The translations under genes and the position numbers were made by a program. The notes below the pieces were generated by a model that saw only the letters and a program-made list of their open reading frames with translations, made no database searches and was not told the origin of the DNA. Source: Campylobacter concisus (lineage in GTDB: Bacteria; Campylobacterota; Campylobacteria; Campylobacterales; Campylobacteraceae). From it: a stretch of DNA of 64,000 nt. Of this stretch, positions 46,290-54,278 are shown piece after piece. The DNA is taken from the NCBI RefSeq assembly GCF_003049705.1, contig NZ_PIRF01000001.1, positions 186,001 through 250,000 on the forward strand, read 5' to 3'. The stretch's first letter is position 1. The number at the start of each line of letters is the position of its first letter.

Positions 46290-47778
46290 TTTTTATATCA
46301 CTACTATCAAGATATGGTGAAAATATTCGATTTATGTCAGATCCTATTTTTACGAGCATATCTCCTTTTCCTAGTAAATTTTCAGCTCCTGTTTCATCAA
46401 TAATAATTGTTGAACCTTTTGAGTTTTGAGTTTTTAGCGCAATCCTTGTATCTATATTTGCTCTAAGTTCTTGCTTTAATATATTTGCATTTGGAGTTTG
46501 AGTTGCAATGATTAGATGTATATCTGCTGCCCGTGCTTTTTGTGCTATTCTGACTATATCATCTTGCAATTCCTTTATTTGCAAAAAGGCATCAGCAACC
46601 TCATCGAATACAATTACTATTTTACTAAGCGGTTCTTTGAGTTCAGAATTCTTAGATACACCTTGTTTGGCAAAAAAATCATATCGATATTGCATCTCGT
46701 CTATAATTATTTGAGTTATATTTTTTACTTCGTTTATATCTTTTATAACCTTATTATTGCAAAGTGGACTTAAATTTTTACTATTATCATAAATTCCAAA
46801 TTCGGCACCATTTTTGGGATCTATAAGTATAAATTCTATATTTTTATTAATCAAACCAAGTGAAGTTATAATGGTGTGAAGTAATACAGATTTTCCACTT
46901 CCGCTAGTACCAGCTACCAGTAGATGTTGCGAGATATCAAGAAAAAATGGCTTTGACAATATATCTCTTCCACAATAGACCCCAAGCCAAAATTTTCTAT
47001 CACACTCTTTTATGTCTTTTAAAAATTCATCTAGTCCAAAATTTTTCCATTTGCTTTCTGGTTTTGGAAAATAGACATTAAGACACATTTGTTCTCCAGC
47101 ATAAACAGCATTTGCATCACCAATAAGACCAAATTTTATTTTATAATCATCGGCTTCTTTTTTGATATTTTCATAAGTTTTCATATCGTCGCATTTTAGC
47201 TTTATCACATCATGACGTAATGCATCTATGTGGGTTAAAATTTGTGCTTTAATATTATTCTGTTTTATATATTGGATGAAATTAATTTCATTTATATCCT
47301 TGGAGATACTTTGGCTTGCAGTAAAGGTATTTTGGTCAACCAAAGATGTCTCTTTGAATTCGTCTAATAAAAATTGATAAAAATCATCTTTTGTTTTATA
47401 TATATTATTTAGCTCAAAAAGTCCACGATGTATATATTTATCAACTGTGCTTGTAAAAACACTATCGTCACTAAAATCAAGCCCCTCATCCTTGTGTCTA
47501 CATATAAAAGCTAAGCGCAGTAGATCTGTGTAGTCTTTGTTTTTGCCATCGCCAGTAACTTGTTCCATATTATATTCTCCGCCTTTTGCACTTCCATCGT
47601 ATGGTATAGTGTTGGCATAGCTCGGATTATCTAATCTTTTATACTCTAGGCGAAATGTTTTATTTATGGCAAGTCTTAATATTACATATTTTGGTAAGCT
47701 ATCTATTGCTAGAGCATTTTTAATAATATTTTGTATAAAAATTTCTTCTCCTGCTTTTGTATATATTTTACCTAGCAT
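46276..47778 (-). CDS. dndE: DndE-like domain fused to FtsK/HerA-type ATPase
   Basis: A 500-residue protein with two parts. Residues 1-130 resemble DndE: YVILRLAINKTF, KGGEYNMEQVTGDG and DKYIHRGLFELNN match its conserved segments, including the terminal RG. Residues 270-500 are an FtsK/SpoIIIE-type P-loop ATPase with Walker A GTSGSGKS (290-297) and Walker B IVIVFDEVAD (387-396). DndE is a small DNA-binding partner in DNA phosphorothioation, normally standing alone. FtsK-type motors pump DNA. The fusion suggests a motor tied to the modification complex. It overlaps the dndD fragment by 7 bases. The DndE assignment is by eye and less sure than the ATPase. Confidence 0.65.
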   Translation of the reverse strand: MLGKIYTKAGEEIFIQNIIKNALAIDSLPKYVILRLAINKTFRLEYKRLDNPSYANTIPYDGSAKGGEYNMEQVTGDGKNKDYTDLLRLAFICRHKDEGLDFSDDSVFTSTVDKYIHRGLFELNNIYKTKDDFYQFLLDEFKETSLVDQNTFTASQSISKDINEINFIQYIKQNNIKAQILTHIDALRHDVIKLKCDDMKTYENIKKEADDYKIKFGLIGDANAVYAGEQMCLNVYFPKPESKWKNFGLDEFLKDIKECDRKFWLGVYCGRDILSKPFFLDISQHLLVAGTSGSGKSVLLHTIITSLGLINKNIEFILIDPKNGAEFGIYDNSKNLSPLCNNKVIKDINEVKNITQIIIDEMQYRYDFFAKQGVSKNSELKEPLSKIVIVFDEVADAFLQIKELQDDIVRIAQKARAADIHLIIATQTPNANILKQELRANIDTRIALKTQNSKGSTIIIDETGAENLLGKGDMLVKIGSDINRIFSPYLDSSDIKTILS

Positions 47779-48923
47779 TGGCTATCCTTTTTTATAATTT
47801 TTGCATGATCTCGTTTAGTTTCGTCATTTATAATTTCATAAATTCCAGCAATTTTATCACCTGCATATTCAATTTCATTTTTGGTAAATTCAGTGTCAGT
47901 TGGTAGTACTATAACTTGATTTGATGAATTTTGATAGTAATTTTGTATAACATTTTTACGGTTCTCTGAATCAAGTCTGGCAAGTGGAGTGTCGATAATA
48001 AGAGGCAGTCGCCTGTTGCTTAGTTTTGAAAGCGCCCAAAATATACTAATAGCAGCTATTTGTTTTTGTCCTGCACTTTGACTTTTTACCGCAATAGCTT
48101 CACCATCTTTATTGATTAATTTAACTACAAAATTTTGTATATCTACACTACCTACATTATCGTTTGGAAGTAAACGTTTATAGTTTTCGTAAATTTCTTT
48201 TTTTAGACGTTTGGTGGTACGCTCTATACGTCCTTGTTTGTAAATATTTATTTGTTCTTTTATTTGTTTTAAAAGGTCAAGCTGATTTTTTATGCGTTTG
48301 TCGCGACCAGCTTCATCTTTTAGCCGCATTATTTCTCTTTCAAGTTCATATATTTCATTTTCAAAAGTTGTCTTTTTTGTTTGATTATTTTTTAGCTCAT
48401 CTCCAACTTTTATTTTTTCATTTTCAAGTAATTCTATTTCTTCATCTAGTTTTTTTATTTCGTTTTCTATAGCACTATCGCTTATGAAATTATCGAGTTT
48501 GGATGAAATTGTAAAAATACTGTTTTTGGCATTTTTTGCATTACTTATGGCCTTAAGAAGTCTATCGCTATTTTCGTTTGCATTAACATAAATAGCATTT
48601 AAAGCAGTTTTGTTTAGCCCTTTAAATTTATTATCACCACCTTTTCTTATAAATTCCAAAAAAGCGTCTCTTAAGGCATTGTTTAGGTCTATGCTGTCAC
48701 CATCAAATTTTATTTTTTGCATTAGAAATTCTGTGCTAAATTTTGCTAATTTTGTCATTTCTTCAGCATTAAAGCTGCTTGTATCTATATTTTTGCTAAG
48801 TTGCATAAGAGCTTCACTGATTGTTTTATTAATTCCTAAAAACAAAATCTCTCCGCCAAAATCAACTATATGTTTTTTAGCAGTTTCAAGGTCATTTAGT
48901 GCTTGATTTTTAGCATTTTGCAA
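47772..48923 (-). CDS. dndD: DndD C-terminal fragment (SMC-like ATPase, frameshifted)
   Basis: The C-terminal 383 residues of a DndD-like ATPase, read from TTG. A coiled coil runs from about residue 120 to 250. The ABC signature SAGQKQ (283-288) and Walker B PLIIDTPLARLD (307-318) complete the nucleotide site whose Walker A is in the upstream fragment. DndD is the SMC/Rad50-like ATPase of DNA phosphorothioation. The frame continues upstream without a stop to the A7 tract at 48970-48976, where adding one A joins it to the other fragment as a 668-residue protein, the usual DndD length. The listed TTG is probably not a true start. Confidence 0.75.
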   Translation of the reverse strand: MQNAKNQALNDLETAKKHIVDFGGEILFLGINKTISEALMQLSKNIDTSSFNAEEMTKLAKFSTEFLMQKIKFDGDSIDLNNALRDAFLEFIRKGGDNKFKGLNKTALNAIYVNANENSDRLLKAISNAKNAKNSIFTISSKLDNFISDSAIENEIKKLDEEIELLENEKIKVGDELKNNQTKKTTFENEIYELEREIMRLKDEAGRDKRIKNQLDLLKQIKEQINIYKQGRIERTTKRLKKEIYENYKRLLPNDNVGSVDIQNFVVKLINKDGEAIAVKSQSAGQKQIAAISIFWALSKLSNRRLPLIIDTPLARLDSENRKNVIQNYYQNSSNQVIVLPTDTEFTKNEIEYAGDKIAGIYEIINDETKRDHAKIIKKDSQC

Positions 48924-48949
48924 GCTTTCACTCTCTTTTGAATTATTTT

Positions 48950-49777
48950 TTATTTTTGCATCTCGCTCATTTTTTTAGATGTCAAAATTTGAATTTTTTC
49001 TTTTATCTCATCTTCATTAAATTTTATGTTATTAATTGTGTTTTCAAGTTCTTCTTTTTTGCTACCTAATTCACCTTCAAACCTCATAAGCTGTGCTTTA
49101 TTTTCGCTTGCGAGATTGCTTCGTTTTATAAAATCTTTCTCAATACTACTTATTTCGCTGTTTAGCTTGTCAAGTACTGATATATTTAACATACTTTGAA
49201 TTTTGTCTTTTAGTTGTGTGCTAATCTCATCAGCCATAGCCTCTATCTCTTCACCGTCAAAAACAAAAAACTGCAAAAAATTTAAAGGTAAAATTTGCTC
49301 GCATTCATCTTTTGCCAGATTATCAGTGAGTTGTTCGCCGTTTTTTATAAATATTAGTTTTTCACTAATGCTTGGATATCTGTTCCATTCGCGCCTTATT
49401 ACTATTTCATTTCCATCTTCATTTAATATAAGCTCAACAAAAAAATTGTTTTCATTATTTTTTATGGCAGTTTTATTAAATACTCCTTGCCAGCCATTTT
49501 CAGCATTTTGTCCTAAAAGCAAAACTTCTGGAGAAAATCTTCCTGGGCTTTTGTTGTTTATAAAATTCAAAACTATATCTGGTACATTTTTGCTATCGCT
49601 TAGTATTCCGCTGCCTGCAAAAAGTAACTTTATACTACGTATAAAACTAGTTTTGCCAAAGCCATTTTTACCAAAAAGCAAGTAGATATTTTTATTGTTC
49701 ATTTGATTAAAATTTATGCTTTGTATATCATTGTATGCGAAAAGGTTACAGATTGTTATACGCTTATAGAAAATCAT
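48950..49777 (-). CDS. dndD: DndD N-terminal fragment (SMC-like ATPase, frameshifted)
   Basis: The N-terminal 275 residues of DndD. YLLFGKNGFGKTSF contains the Walker A G36-KNGFGKT, followed by the family's ILNFINNKSP-type region and a start of coiled coil after residue 200. The frame ends in MSEMQK just after a run of seven A. With eight A the sequence would read SKKNERDAKIKNNSKESES into the next fragment. It overlaps dndC by 14 bases, so the cassette was one operon. The gene may be inactive, phase-variable, rescued by slippage, or an assembly error. Confidence 0.78.
   Translation of the reverse strand: MIFYKRITICNLFAYNDIQSINFNQMNNKNIYLLFGKNGFGKTSFIRSIKLLFAGSGILSDSKNVPDIVLNFINNKSPGRFSPEVLLLGQNAENGWQGVFNKTAIKNNENNFFVELILNEDGNEIVIRREWNRYPSISEKLIFIKNGEQLTDNLAKDECEQILPLNFLQFFVFDGEEIEAMADEISTQLKDKIQSMLNISVLDKLNSEISSIEKDFIKRSNLASENKAQLMRFEGELGSKKEELENTINNIKFNEDEIKEKIQILTSKKMSEMQK
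48970..48976 (-). other. A7 homopolymer at the dndD frameshift
   Basis: Seven T on the plus strand (seven A in the coding strand). One extra base restores a continuous DndD frame with no stops; a -1 ribosomal or polymerase slip would do the same. Confidence 0.7.
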
Positions 49778-51413
49778 TTTTATCCTTTAATTTTGCTGTT
49801 TCATCGGTTATATTTTTGAATATTATGTTATAGATTTCTCTATCTTTTATTCCTGGCTTGCTTATAACTTCAGCAATTATACGTTTTGCTACAATGCCAC
49901 CATTTTTTGTTTCATCTAGTAAATCTAGATCATCTAGGTAAATCTCTTGTGTATCTTCGTTTTGCATCCTATTAAACTCCTTTGCTATTTTTATACACGA
50001 ATTTTCACTATCAAATTCTTTTTTCCAGATATCTGATATAAGTTTTAACTGTGCATCACTTATAAGTTCACCCCCAAATTTTGATTCACACTCTAAAAGT
50101 TTTTTTAGTATCACTTTTCTGGCATTGCTTGTAAATGGACCACGCCTAAAACTACCATCTTTTTTAAAATCGCTTCTCATTGAGTCATCTTCTCTGGCTT
50201 GTTTTATAAAATTTCTAAACTCATTTAGTGGTCTGAGTTTTTCTTCTCCGCTTTTTATAAAACCTTGCATGGATTTATCCTCGTTTACTAGAGTGCATAC
50301 CCAACATCCAAAGCGGCTTCCCCCACAACTACTTTGTTTTTTGTCTATTATAAATTGACATTCATCACCACTTGCTTGCGTGTAAAGATCAAAAAGAAAA
50401 TTATGGCTTACGTCCCATGGTGGAGGATTTTGTATTGTTAAGTAGCTCCAAACATCTTCTGTTAACCATTCTTTAATAGGCGAGTATATTAGTACGTTTT
50501 CATAGTCGTCATGTTTGCTAAATCCATCTTCGCTGAGTATTCTTTTTTCTATACTTATTTTTCTATTTATGCTTTCACTTTTTCTTACACCGAGTAGCAT
50601 TATTGCACTTCCGTGTTTGTCGGTTATTTCTTTTACTATAGATTTCATAGGGTTTATTTTTAGCCGCTCGGTACACCACCTAAATGTTCTAGTAGGACTA
50701 GGATAACCTTTGCCTATTAGGTTGGCCCAAAATTCATCCTGATCTGATGGTTTTGCTATAATAATTTTGAATGGAATTTCTCTTTTAGCGGCATCAGAAT
50801 TTATGGAGTTTACAATATTTTTAAAGTAGATGGCAACATTTGGTGCTTCAACTAATGTGTCTGAAAGAATAGCATACGTTGGATTTAGCTCATCTTTTGG
50901 TAAATTTAACATCATTTCATAAACAAGTTGCAATACACAAGTTGAGTCTTTTCCTCCGCTGAATGCAATTATGTAAGCTCGTTTGTATTTTTTGTAAATT
51001 TTTGTTATTTGACTTCTAGTTTCTTTTAAAATATTATTAAATCTTTCATCGTTGCATACGAAACACGCTCCTTCTTCTTTGGCATCCAATAAATTTCCAT
51101 TATAAAATTTCACATTTGGCAAGTTTATATCACTAACCAAATTTCTGGCTCTTATTGAACTATTGCAGCAAAGGACATACTCTTCATGCGGATTGTTGGA
51201 GATAAAATTTATTATCTCATCTTTTGTTGTTAAATTTATAGAATTTGCAATATGCTCAGCCAAATAAGCAAGTCTTGATCTTATATCTATGATAATTCTA
51301 TTTTTAAAATTGGGTGCAGTAGAAATCAATGTTGAAACTGAAAGAGTGTCATTGGTAACAGTATTATTTATTTTTTTAACATTGAAACTGTTTAAAAGAC
51401 TATCTTTTGGCAT
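49764..51413 (-). CDS. dndC: DndC-like PAPS-reductase family protein with N-terminal rhodanese domain
   Basis: A 549-residue fusion. Residues 25-110 form a rhodanese-like domain: IIDIRSRLAYLAEHIANSIN matches its hallmark, and LCCNSSIRARN gives a C-x4-R loop with C83 as the sulfur-carrying cysteine. A CxxC (C117/C120) links to the DndC domain. That has the pyrophosphatase loop SGGKDS (152-157) and cysteines C247, C363, C370, C373 for an iron-sulfur cluster, as in DndC, which puts sulfur into the DNA backbone. The fused domain may replace or assist the usual DndA/IscS sulfur donor. AAAGG lies five bases before the ATG. Confidence 0.82.
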   Translation of the reverse strand: MPKDSLLNSFNVKKINNTVTNDTLSVSTLISTAPNFKNRIIIDIRSRLAYLAEHIANSINLTTKDEIINFISNNPHEEYVLCCNSSIRARNLVSDINLPNVKFYNGNLLDAKEEGACFVCNDERFNNILKETRSQITKIYKKYKRAYIIAFSGGKDSTCVLQLVYEMMLNLPKDELNPTYAILSDTLVEAPNVAIYFKNIVNSINSDAAKREIPFKIIIAKPSDQDEFWANLIGKGYPSPTRTFRWCTERLKINPMKSIVKEITDKHGSAIMLLGVRKSESINRKISIEKRILSEDGFSKHDDYENVLIYSPIKEWLTEDVWSYLTIQNPPPWDVSHNFLFDLYTQASGDECQFIIDKKQSSCGGSRFGCWVCTLVNEDKSMQGFIKSGEEKLRPLNEFRNFIKQAREDDSMRSDFKKDGSFRRGPFTSNARKVILKKLLECESKFGGELISDAQLKLISDIWKKEFDSENSCIKIAKEFNRMQNEDTQEIYLDDLDLLDETKNGGIVAKRIIAEVISKPGIKDREIYNIIFKNITDETAKLKDKNDFL

Positions 51414-51479
51414 AATAACCTTTTGAAATTTATTTATGGTGCAAATTCTAGTTAAAATTAATTAAAAATGTATTAAGTA

Positions 51480-51485
51480 ATTATA
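51480..51485 (-). promoter_or_regulatory. Candidate -10 element of dnd cassette
   Basis: TATAAT on the minus strand, about 66 bases before the dndC ATG, in the AT-rich 115-base region that separates the cassette from the divergent GT25 gene. Confidence 0.4.
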
Positions 51486-51528
51486 AAGCATCATAATTAA
51501 ATAATTCGTACTTTTTAAAAGGTCTTAA

Positions 51529-52290
51529 ATGGATGAAATTTATCTGATCTCTTTGGCTAAAGACACCAAAAGGCGCGAGCTTTTGCAGCAGAAATTTAGC
51601 TCTTATGATAGCTTTAAGCTAATAGACGCAGTGGACGGCAGGGAGCTAAATGTAAGGGAGTATTACAAGATCATTTCGCCATCATTTAAAGCTTACGGCA
51701 AGGTTTTAAGCCCAGCAGAGGTTGGCTGTTCGCTCTCACATGTGAAGGCCTACGTGGCATTTTTGGCAAGTGAGGCGAAATTTGCCCTCATCTTTGAAGA
51801 TGACGTGATAGGGAGTGATCAGGACATAAAAGATGCCTTTTTAGCAGCTAGCAAGATGCCTGAAAATAGCGTGCTCATATGTGGCATGCAAGATGGGCTG
51901 GAGGGCAGGTTTAGCGCCTTTGGCAAAAAGGTGGATACTAGCCTAAGTAAGCCTCTTTGGCAGGTTTCAAAGCACTCATTTTCAAGCATTTATAGAGCAG
52001 GGGCTTACGTGCTAACTAAAAAAAGTGCTAAAAATTTGCTTGAAATTCATAAACGTGCGCTTTGCACGACCGATGTTTGGGACTATTTGCTTGGCGTTAA
52101 TGAGATGCAGATGTATTTTTGTGATCTCTTTTCGCATCCAACTGATCTTAGTGGCTCAAACATCGAGGGCGAGCGCCTTGAGAGAGGATACAGCGCAAAT
52201 TTAAAGGCCTATATCAAGACATTTAAATTTATACTTTTCTCACGACTTGAAAAGCTTCAAGGCTATGAGAGAATTTTTAAAAGGGGCTAA
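51529..52290 (+). CDS. GT25 family glycosyltransferase
   Basis: A 253-residue LOS-type glycosyltransferase of family 25. The N-terminus EIYLISLAKDTKRRELLQQK, the LSPAEVGCSLSHVKAYVAF signature and ALIFEDDVIGSDQD (acidic metal site) are diagnostic. YRAGAYVLTKKSAKNLL matches the family's second motif. Family members transfer galactose or other hexoses to LOS. It resumes the pgl locus after the dnd cassette and is immediately followed by pglI. It may add a residue to the N-glycan or to LOS. Confidence 0.82.
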   Translation: MDEIYLISLAKDTKRRELLQQKFSSYDSFKLIDAVDGRELNVREYYKIISPSFKAYGKVLSPAEVGCSLSHVKAYVAFLASEAKFALIFEDDVIGSDQDIKDAFLAASKMPENSVLICGMQDGLEGRFSAFGKKVDTSLSKPLWQVSKHSFSSIYRAGAYVLTKKSAKNLLEIHKRALCTTDVWDYLLGVNEMQMYFCDLFSHPTDLSGSNIEGERLERGYSANLKAYIKTFKFILFSRLEKLQGYERIFKRG

Positions 52291-53223
52291 ATGAGCGAGC
52301 CATTAATCAGCATCGTAACCGCAACTTACAAGCGTCCAGAGCTTTTAAAAAAGGCCATAAAAAGCGCTCTAGCTCAAAGCTATAAAAACCTAGAGATAGT
52401 TGTAACTGACGACGGCGATGACGAGAGTGCAAGTGAAATTTGCAAGAGTTTTAACGACGCAAGGATTAAGTTTGTAAAAAACAGCGCTCACAAAAAGAGC
52501 CCAAATGGCAATAAAAATAACGGCTTTGACAACGTAACAGGCGAGTTTGTCTGCTTGCTAGATGATGACGACGAGCTTTTGCCAGAAGCGATTGCCCAGT
52601 GCTATGAAATTTTAAAAAGTGGCGAGTATTCGTGTGTTTTTGCAGACGCGATCTGCGAAAAAGATGGCGTGATGACCGAGGTCGTGGCTGGTAGAAGCCC
52701 ATATAGCAAGAGTGGGGCGATGAGTAAGATTGATTACCACTGTGGGCGGATAAATGGCGAGTATTTTAAGCTTTTTTCACGTGAATTTATAGACGGCTTT
52801 AGGTTTGATGAGAGCAGTTTTGGTGGCGAAAATGAGCTTTATATCCGCTTTTTTGAAAAAAATGTCTTCTACCTTAAAAAGCCACTTTACATCTACCGCA
52901 TCGCAAGAAGCGATAGTGCGACGCTAAATGCTAGCAAACACGCGTTAAACGTGGCAAACGCTTACATTAAAACTGCAAATTTGCACTACGACATTGCTAT
53001 AAAAAATGAGCCAAAATTTCTAGCTATGCAGTATAAAAACGCCGCTTACTACGCCAAAATAGCAGGCGAATATGGCCTTATGTTAAGGTGTATCTTTAAA
53101 AGTCTTAGCATTAAATTTAGTAAAGAAGCGTTTATATTTTTGCTGCTTAGTCCGCTCCCAAGCGGGCTTTTGCCGGCACTTTCAAAGCTTAGAGTAAAGA
53201 TCAAGCAAAGGCTTGGCGTATGA
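52291..53223 (+). CDS. pglI: PglI-like GT2 glycosyltransferase
   Basis: A 310-residue GT2 enzyme. [20 protein letters not shown], the DDDDELLPEA metal site, and SPNGNKNNGFDNVTGEF closely match C. jejuni PglI, as does the C-terminal ALSKLRVKIKQRLG. In C. jejuni it adds the glucose branch to the lipid-linked heptasaccharide. It starts 0 bases after the GT25 stop. The similarity is strong by eye over the full length. The branch sugar in this species is not known. Confidence 0.82.
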   Translation: MSEPLISIVTATYKRPELLKKAIKSALAQSYKNLEIVVTDDGDDESASEICKSFNDARIKFVKNSAHKKSPNGNKNNGFDNVTGEFVCLLDDDDELLPEAIAQCYEILKSGEYSCVFADAICEKDGVMTEVVAGRSPYSKSGAMSKIDYHCGRINGEYFKLFSREFIDGFRFDESSFGGENELYIRFFEKNVFYLKKPLYIYRIARSDSATLNASKHALNVANAYIKTANLHYDIAIKNEPKFLAMQYKNAAYYAKIAGEYGLMLRCIFKSLSIKFSKEAFIFLLLSPLPSGLLPALSKLRVKIKQRLGV

Positions 53224-54278
53224 GGATATTATTTGTCACATCAACGCTTAGAAGTGGCGGTGCGGAGCGAGTTTGCGCGGTGATCGCATCAAGGTTTAGC
53301 ATGGATCATGATGTAAGTCTTGTTAAATTTGACAAGGATGAGCCATTTTACGAGCTAGCAAGTGGCGTGAAGCTCATAAATTTAGGCGTTGGGGCTGATG
53401 AGCTTGGCTTTGTTGGAAATTTAAAAAAGAGAGTTTCAAAAGTGCTTGCCTTAAGGGCGCTCATAAGAGAGGGCAAATTTGACGCTGTGATATCGTTTTT
53501 AGACGCCGTAAATACCTTGGTTCTCTTTAGCTCGGCTGGACTAAAAACGCCTATAATCATAAGTGAGCACACAAACTATCTTGCGCCAAAAAGAGTCATT
53601 TTTAAGGTGCTAAGACGCATAAGCTACCCATTTGCAAATGCACTTAGCGTCTTAAGCGACGAGGATCTTGTCCACTACTCGAAATTTTGCAAAAATGTGA
53701 TGAAAATTTACAACCCACTCTTTGAAGAGGTGCGCAATGAGAGCTTTGATAAAGAAAATTTAGTCATCTTTGTTGGCAGGCTAAATAAGATAAAAAACTG
53801 CGAAATGTTTGTAAGAGTGGCTGCAAGCTTAAAGCAAAGCGGCTATAAATTTGCTGTCGCTGGAGATGGCGGCGAGAGAGCAAATTTAGAAAATTTAGCC
53901 AAAAGCTTGGGCGCTGAGGTAGAGTTTTTAGGCAATGTAAGTGACATCGCTTCGCTTTATAAAAGGGCAAAGGTGCTGCTCTCTTGCTCAAATTTCGAGG
54001 GTCTTGGAAACACCTTGATAGAGGCTATAAACTATGACTGCGTGCGGGTTGCAACAAGAACTAGCGGGGCAAAAGAGCTTATAAAAGATGGCTTTGATGG
54101 CTTGCTTTGCGAGATAAATAACGCTGATCAGATGAGCGAAAAGCTTGCAAATTTGATCCAAAATGAGGCAAAAATGGGCGAATTTGTCAAAAATGCAAGA
54201 GCTAGACTTGATGAGTTTAGCGTGGAGCAAATTTATAAAAAATGGCTGGAGCTTTTAAAGCTTGGAGGTGTGAAGTGA
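53220..54278 (+). CDS. pglH: PglH-like GT4 glycosyltransferase, first copy
   Basis: A 352-residue GT4 enzyme. LFVTSTLRSGGAERVCAVIA at the start, FDAVISFLDAVNTLVLF and SAGLKTPIIISEH resemble C. jejuni PglH. The donor domain has VIFVGRLNKIKNCEMF and the E-x7-E in NFEGLGNTLIEAIN. PglH adds GalNAc residues to the growing undecaprenyl-linked glycan. It overlaps pglI and the second copy by 4 bases each. The two copies probably add different residues or lengths. Confidence 0.8.
   Translation: MRILFVTSTLRSGGAERVCAVIASRFSMDHDVSLVKFDKDEPFYELASGVKLINLGVGADELGFVGNLKKRVSKVLALRALIREGKFDAVISFLDAVNTLVLFSSAGLKTPIIISEHTNYLAPKRVIFKVLRRISYPFANALSVLSDEDLVHYSKFCKNVMKIYNPLFEEVRNESFDKENLVIFVGRLNKIKNCEMFVRVAASLKQSGYKFAVAGDGGERANLENLAKSLGAEVEFLGNVSDIASLYKRAKVLLSCSNFEGLGNTLIEAINYDCVRVATRTSGAKELIKDGFDGLLCEINNADQMSEKLANLIQNEAKMGEFVKNARARLDEFSVEQIYKKWLELLKLGGVK

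Noticed and set aside
48164-48472. Antisense open frame rich in Phe and Leu across dndD, as a membrane protein
   Set aside because: It is the complement of coiled-coil coding sequence (Glu/Lys codons read backwards), with no ribosome binding site.
49203-49685. 160-residue plus-strand open frame opposite dndD
   Set aside because: Shadow of the conserved DndD ATPase frame; no family resemblance.
46276-51413. Assignment as an Ssp phosphorothioation system
   Set aside because: The ATPase is SMC-like DndD and the third gene has a DndE-like domain; no SspB nickase or SspE was seen.
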